DNA from: Pseudonocardia sp.
GTDB taxonomy: Bacteria; Actinomycetota; Actinomycetes; Mycobacteriales; Pseudonocardiaceae
Reading direction: 5' to 3'
Assembly: GCA_030453005.1 (NCBI GenBank)
Contig: JAKDLE010000083.1
Location: 1 to 8,373 of the forward strand
DNA: 8,373 nucleotides
Position numbers and translations under genes: made by a program. The notes below the pieces were generated by a model. That model worked only from the letters and a program-made list of their open reading frames with translations. It did no database searches and was not told the DNA's origin. This document shows positions 6,182-8,373 of this stretch, in pieces (position 1 is the first letter of the stretch; each line of letters begins with the position of its first letter).

Positions 6182-6914
6182 GGGTCTGGGTGAGCAGCCG
6201 CGACACGTGCATCTGCGAGACGCCGACGCGGTCGGCGATCTGGGTCTGGGTCATGTTCCCGAAGAACCGGAGCACGAGGATCGTGCGCTCGCGGTCGGGG
6301 AGCTCGTCGAGCAGCGGGGCGAGCGTCTCGCGGTACTCCACCTTCTCCAGCTCGCCGTCGGCCGCCCCGAGCCGGTCGGTCAGCGGCGAGTCGGTGCCGC
6401 CTGTCAGTTCGTCCAGCGAGCTGCTGCGGTAGGCCTGCTGCGCGTCGAGGCCCTCGAGGACGTCCTCCACGGACATGCCGAGGCGGCGCGCGATCTCGGT
6501 GGGCCGCGGGGCGCGTCCGAGCTCCTGCGACAGCGGGCTGACGGCGCCGGTGATGGCGCTCTGCAGGTCCTTGAGTCGCCGCGGCACCCGCATCGACCAC
6601 GTGCGGTCCCGGAAGTGCCTGCGGATCTCCCCGGTGATCGTGGGCACGGCGTAGGAGAGGAAGTCGCTGCCCCGGGTGGGGTCGAAACGGTCGACCGCAC
6701 CGAGCAGGCCGAGGGTGCCCGCCTGCTCCAGGTCGTCCACCGGTTCGCCCCGGCCGCCGAAGCGCCGGGCGATGTGGCGGACGACCGGCAGGTAACCGGT
6801 GACCAGCTTGGCCCGCAGCGCCGCGTGGTCGGGGTGGTCGGAGGGGAGCTGCGCGAACTGCTCGAACAGCGGCTCGAGGTGCGCGTACTCCGCGTCGCGC
6901 GCCGAGTCAGCCAC
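6144..6914 (-). CDS. SigB/SigF/SigG-family stress RNA polymerase sigma factor
   Basis: From GTG at 6914 the protein has 256 residues, the usual size for the group. It lacks region 1.1. Region 2 covers about 35-110, with DLEQAGTLGLLGAVDRFDP (61-79) contacting core polymerase and FLSYAVPTITGEIRRHFRDR (85-104) melting and reading the -10. Region 3 lies at about 112-165 and region 4 at 200-250, with the helix-turn-helix MTQTQIADRVGVSQMHVSRL (221-240) for the -35. Such factors drive general stress and differentiation genes and are usually held by an RsbW-type anti-sigma factor. None is encoded beside it here. A SigB-type promoter at 6966-6992 implies self-activation. GTG 6914 is chosen for fit to family N-termini (MADSARDAEYAHL). 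TTG 6950 is an in-frame alternative. Neither has a clear Shine-Dalgarno. Confidence 0.9.
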   Translation of the reverse strand: MADSARDAEYAHLEPLFEQFAQLPSDHPDHAALRAKLVTGYLPVVRHIARRFGGRGEPVDDLEQAGTLGLLGAVDRFDPTRGSDFLSYAVPTITGEIRRHFRDRTWSMRVPRRLKDLQSAITGAVSPLSQELGRAPRPTEIARRLGMSVEDVLEGLDAQQAYRSSSLDELTGGTDSPLTDRLGAADGELEKVEYRETLAPLLDELPDRERTILVLRFFGNMTQTQIADRVGVSQMHVSRLLTQTLNGLRERMSERD

Positions 6915-6957
6915 GACGACCCGGGCGCCCGGGCTTCGAGGTCCTGTCAACGACCAT
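6907..6957 (-). other. Possible leader peptide (uORF) ahead of the sigma-factor gene
   Basis: ATG at 6957-6955 opens a 16-codon frame (MVVDRTSKPGRPGRRG) ending in TGA at 6909-6907, in a different frame from the sigma gene. Its ATG lies 9 bases after the GGGTAC -10, so it could be read from a leaderless transcript. Its stop lies just past the sigma GTG (6914-6912), an arrangement that allows coupled re-initiation. The sigma GTG itself has no clear Shine-Dalgarno. This is inference from position only; a 16-codon frame is easily found by chance. Confidence 0.25.
6920..6933. repeat. Perfect 14-bp GC palindrome in the sigma-factor leader
   Basis: CCCGGGCGCCCGGG is fully self-complementary and lies 5 bases upstream of the sigma-factor GTG. 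In mRNA it could fold as a 5-bp stem with a GCGC loop immediately before the start codon. As DNA it could be a dimeric regulator site. GC-only palindromes are more frequent in such GC-rich DNA, so function is uncertain. Confidence 0.35.
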
Positions 6958-6963
6958 GAGCTG

Positions 6964-7007
6964 ACGTACCCGCGCGCCGGGGCCGGAAAACCCGCGCGCT
7001 GGTACGT
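6964..7007. repeat. Inverted repeat spanning the divergent sigma/helD promoter region
   Basis: ACGTACCCGCGCGC (6964-6977) and GCGCGCTGGTACGT (6994-7007) are reverse complements at 13 of 14 positions, separated by 16 bases. The left arm contains the minus-strand -10 GGGTAC; the right arm contains the plus-strand TACGT of the proposed helD -10. In addition ACCCGCGCGCYGG is directly repeated at 6968-6980 and 6990-7002, a 22-bp period of about two helical turns. This symmetry could be a regulator site or a shared two-way promoter. Confidence 0.5.
6966..6992 (-). promoter_or_regulatory. SigB/SigF-type promoter of the sigma-factor gene (autoregulatory)
   Basis: Read on the minus strand: GGTTT (6992-6988), 16-bp spacer, GGGTAC (6971-6966). 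This matches the stress-sigma consensus GNNT-N14-16-GGGTAC/T and is identical in both boxes and spacing to the element upstream of the YteA/DksA-like gene. Transcription should start near 6957-6960, about 45 bases before the GTG at 6914. Self-activation is a known trait of SigB/SigF-type sigma factors. Confidence 0.7.
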
Positions 7008-7008
7008 T
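6985..7008 (+). promoter_or_regulatory. Candidate helD promoter, ECF-like or SigA-like
   Basis: GGAA (6985-6988) and CGTT (7005-7008), 16 bases apart, resemble the GGAA/CGTT boxes of ECF sigma factors such as SigE or SigH. TACGTT (7003-7008) also fits a SigA-type -10 (TAnnnT), but without a recognisable -35. The start would lie near 7014, giving a leader of about 45 bases with Shine-Dalgarno AAGGTG (7045-7050). The -35 overlaps the -35 of the divergent sigma-factor promoter. Confidence 0.3.
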
Positions 7009-7058
7009 CGTAAGTCGCTCTTCCAGACCCGTCCGGCCTCCGCGAAGGTGAACTGCCC

Positions 7059-8373
7059 GTGTCGAACCACCCTCCGCTGGACGGGATCTCCGCTGAGCGG
7101 GCCTACGTCGCCATGCTCTACGAGCGCCTCGACGCCCGCCGGGCCGAGACCGCGCGCAGGCTGCACGACGTCCTGCACTCCGAGACGGTCGGCACGCCGC
7201 AGGCGCTCACCGAGCGCGACGCCGCCGCCGCGATGTACACCGACCGGCTCGCCGCGCTGCGCGCCGCCGAGCACGGGCTGGCGTTCGGGCGCCTCGACGT
7301 GGCCGAGGGGGAGGACGGCGGGCCGGAGCGCCGCTACATCGGCAGGCTCGGTCTGCTCGACGAGGACAACGACTACGAACCGCTGCTGATGGACTGGCGC
7401 GCCCCGGCGGCGCGCCCGTTCTACACCGCCACGGCCGCGTCACCGGAGGGGATCCGGCGCCGCAGACACCTCCGTACCCGACGGCGCGAGGTGCTCGCCG
7501 TCGACGACGAGGTGCTCGACCTCGACTCCGTCGACGCCGCGGGCCAGTCCTCCGGGCTGACCAGCGAGGCGGCCCTGCTGGCCGCGGTCGGGGCGCGTCG
7601 GACCGGCCGGATGGGCGACATCGTCGCCACCATCCAGTCCGAGCAGGACGCGATCATCCGGTCGAAGCCCTCCGGGGTGCTCGTCGTGCAGGGCGGGCCG
7701 GGCACCGGGAAGACGGCGGTGGCGCTGCACCGCGCCGCCTACCTGCTCTACACCCACCGCGACCGGCTGGCCCGGCGCGGCGTGCTCGTCGTCGGCCCGA
7801 ACCCGACGTTCCTGCGCTACATCGGGCAGGTCCTGCCGTCGCTGGGGGAGACCAGCGTCGTGCTGGGCACGGTGGGACAGCTGTTCCCGAACCTCGACGC
7901 CCGGCGGGTGGAGCCCGCCGCCACCGCCGAGGTGAAGGGCCGCGCGGAGATGGCGGCGGTCGTCGCGGCCGCGGTGCGTGACCGTCAGCAGGTACCGCGA
8001 CGCCCGGTCGAGCTCGTGGTGGAGCAGCAGCGGGTGCGACTGGACCGCGACGTCGCGAACGCCGCCCGCACCCGCGCCCGACGCTCGCGCAAGCCGCACA
8101 ACGAGGCCAAGCGGCTCTTCCACTCCGAGGCCGTGCGGCTGCTGGCCGACCAGGTGGCGCGCGGTCTGGGCGGGCCGGGGATGAACACCGCGCGGTTCCT
8201 CGACTCCGGCGACCTCGCCGACATCCGCGAGGAGCTCACCGAGAGTCGCGAGCTCTCCCGCGAGCTCGACGCGCTGTGGCCCACGCTGTCGGCCGAGCGG
8301 CTGCGCACCGACCGGGTCGCCGCGCCCCGCACGCGGACCGTCGTGGCGCGGCGCCGCCCGGCGGCCGCCCGGG
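7059..8373 (+). CDS. helD: HelD-family RNA polymerase-recycling ATPase, 5' part
   Basis: The gene starts at GTG 7059, 8 bases after AAGGTG, and remains open to the right edge (438 residues). The N-terminal coiled-coil arm (about 12-75, ERAYVAMLYERLDARRAE) is typical of HelD and enters the polymerase secondary channel. Next comes YIGRLGLLDEDNDYEPLLMDWRAPAARPFY (93-122), a hallmark of the actinobacterial family, then the UvrD-like Q motif (TIQSEQDAIIR, 191-201) and Walker A GGPGTGKTA (212-220). The segment about 280-438 corresponds to the HelD-specific insertion that widens the DNA channel. HelD releases stalled or antibiotic-bound RNA polymerase from DNA using ATP; relatives (HelR, mycobacterial HelD) affect rifampicin tolerance. 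The later motor motifs lie beyond the window. It is transcribed away from the stress sigma gene, with a 144-base shared gap. Confidence 0.88.
   Translation, partial: MSNHPPLDGISAERAYVAMLYERLDARRAETARRLHDVLHSETVGTPQALTERDAAAAMYTDRLAALRAAEHGLAFGRLDVAEGEDGGPERRYIGRLGLLDEDNDYEPLLMDWRAPAARPFYTATAASPEGIRRRRHLRTRRREVLAVDDEVLDLDSVDAAGQSSGLTSEAALLAAVGARRTGRMGDIVATIQSEQDAIIRSKPSGVLVVQGGPGTGKTAVALHRAAYLLYTHRDRLARRGVLVVGPNPTFLRYIGQVLPSLGETSVVLGTVGQLFPNLDARRVEPAATAEVKGRAEMAAVVAAAVRDRQQVPRRPVELVVEQQRVRLDRDVANAARTRARRSRKPHNEAKRLFHSEAVRLLADQVARGLGGPGMNTARFLDSGDLADIREELTESRELSRELDALWPTLSAERLRTDRVAAPRTRTVVARRRPAAAR

Noticed and set aside
8295..8373. Possible frameshift near the right edge of helD, where residues after about 415 become Arg-rich
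   Set aside because: The other two forward frames look no more like HelD, and the in-frame residues (D-R-V-A-A-P-R, then V-V-A) still line up with the family's D-L-F-A-S-P-R pattern. The edge is too close to decide.
1..8373. CRISPR arrays, tRNA or rRNA genes, insertion sequences, phage genes or a defence island
   Set aside because: No regularly spaced repeats, tRNA-like cloverleaf, transposase motifs or phage structural genes are seen. VapBC is the only mobile-type module.

Overview
The window is very GC-rich with densely packed genes and strong G/C preference at third codon positions. The protein set is a LytS-type kinase remnant, VapBC, an HAD/GH65 pair like Mycobacterium Rv3400-Rv3401, a YteA/DksA-like zinc-finger protein, DUF6328, a SigB/SigF-type sigma factor and actinobacterial HelD. 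Together these point to an actinomycete chromosome, probably Pseudonocardiaceae (Pseudonocardia-like). The genus is an inference from gene content and codon use, not a proven assignment.

Layout, left to right. (1) 1-506: the 3' end of a LytS-family sensor kinase-like gene whose ATPase half is degenerate and short. (2) 528-1276: a VapB-VapC toxin-antitoxin pair with its own promoter, less GC-rich than its neighbours and probably acquired. (3) 1352-4458: a two-gene operon of a beta-phosphoglucomutase-type HAD enzyme and a GH65 alpha-glucoside phosphorylase/hydrolase, coupled by a GTGA overlap. (4) 4527-4883: a YteA/DksA/TraR-like zinc-finger protein, followed by a long imperfect inverted repeat. 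(5) 5044-6181: a DJ-1/PfpI-family protein, then a DUF6328 four-helix membrane protein. (6) Minus strand 6144-6914: a stress-type sigma factor overlapping the 3' end of the DUF6328 gene. (7) 7059 to the right edge: HelD, an ATPase that releases stalled RNA polymerase, cut by the window end.

The most informative signal is regulatory. The same two-block promoter, GGTTT-N16-GGGTAC, occurs upstream of the sigma-factor gene (minus strand) and of the YteA/DksA-like gene (plus strand). It fits the SigB/SigF-type consensus GNNT-N14-16-GGGTAC/T known from Streptomyces and, in a related form, mycobacteria. This suggests that the sigma factor activates itself and a nearby RNA-polymerase-binding protein. 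With HelD transcribed divergently from the sigma gene, about half the window concerns control of RNA polymerase under stress, and the DJ-1 and sugar-phosphate genes fit a stress setting. No clearly new multi-gene system (defence island, CRISPR, biosynthetic cluster, prophage) is visible. The novelty lies in the promoter architecture, the degenerate kinase and a few structured intergenic elements.
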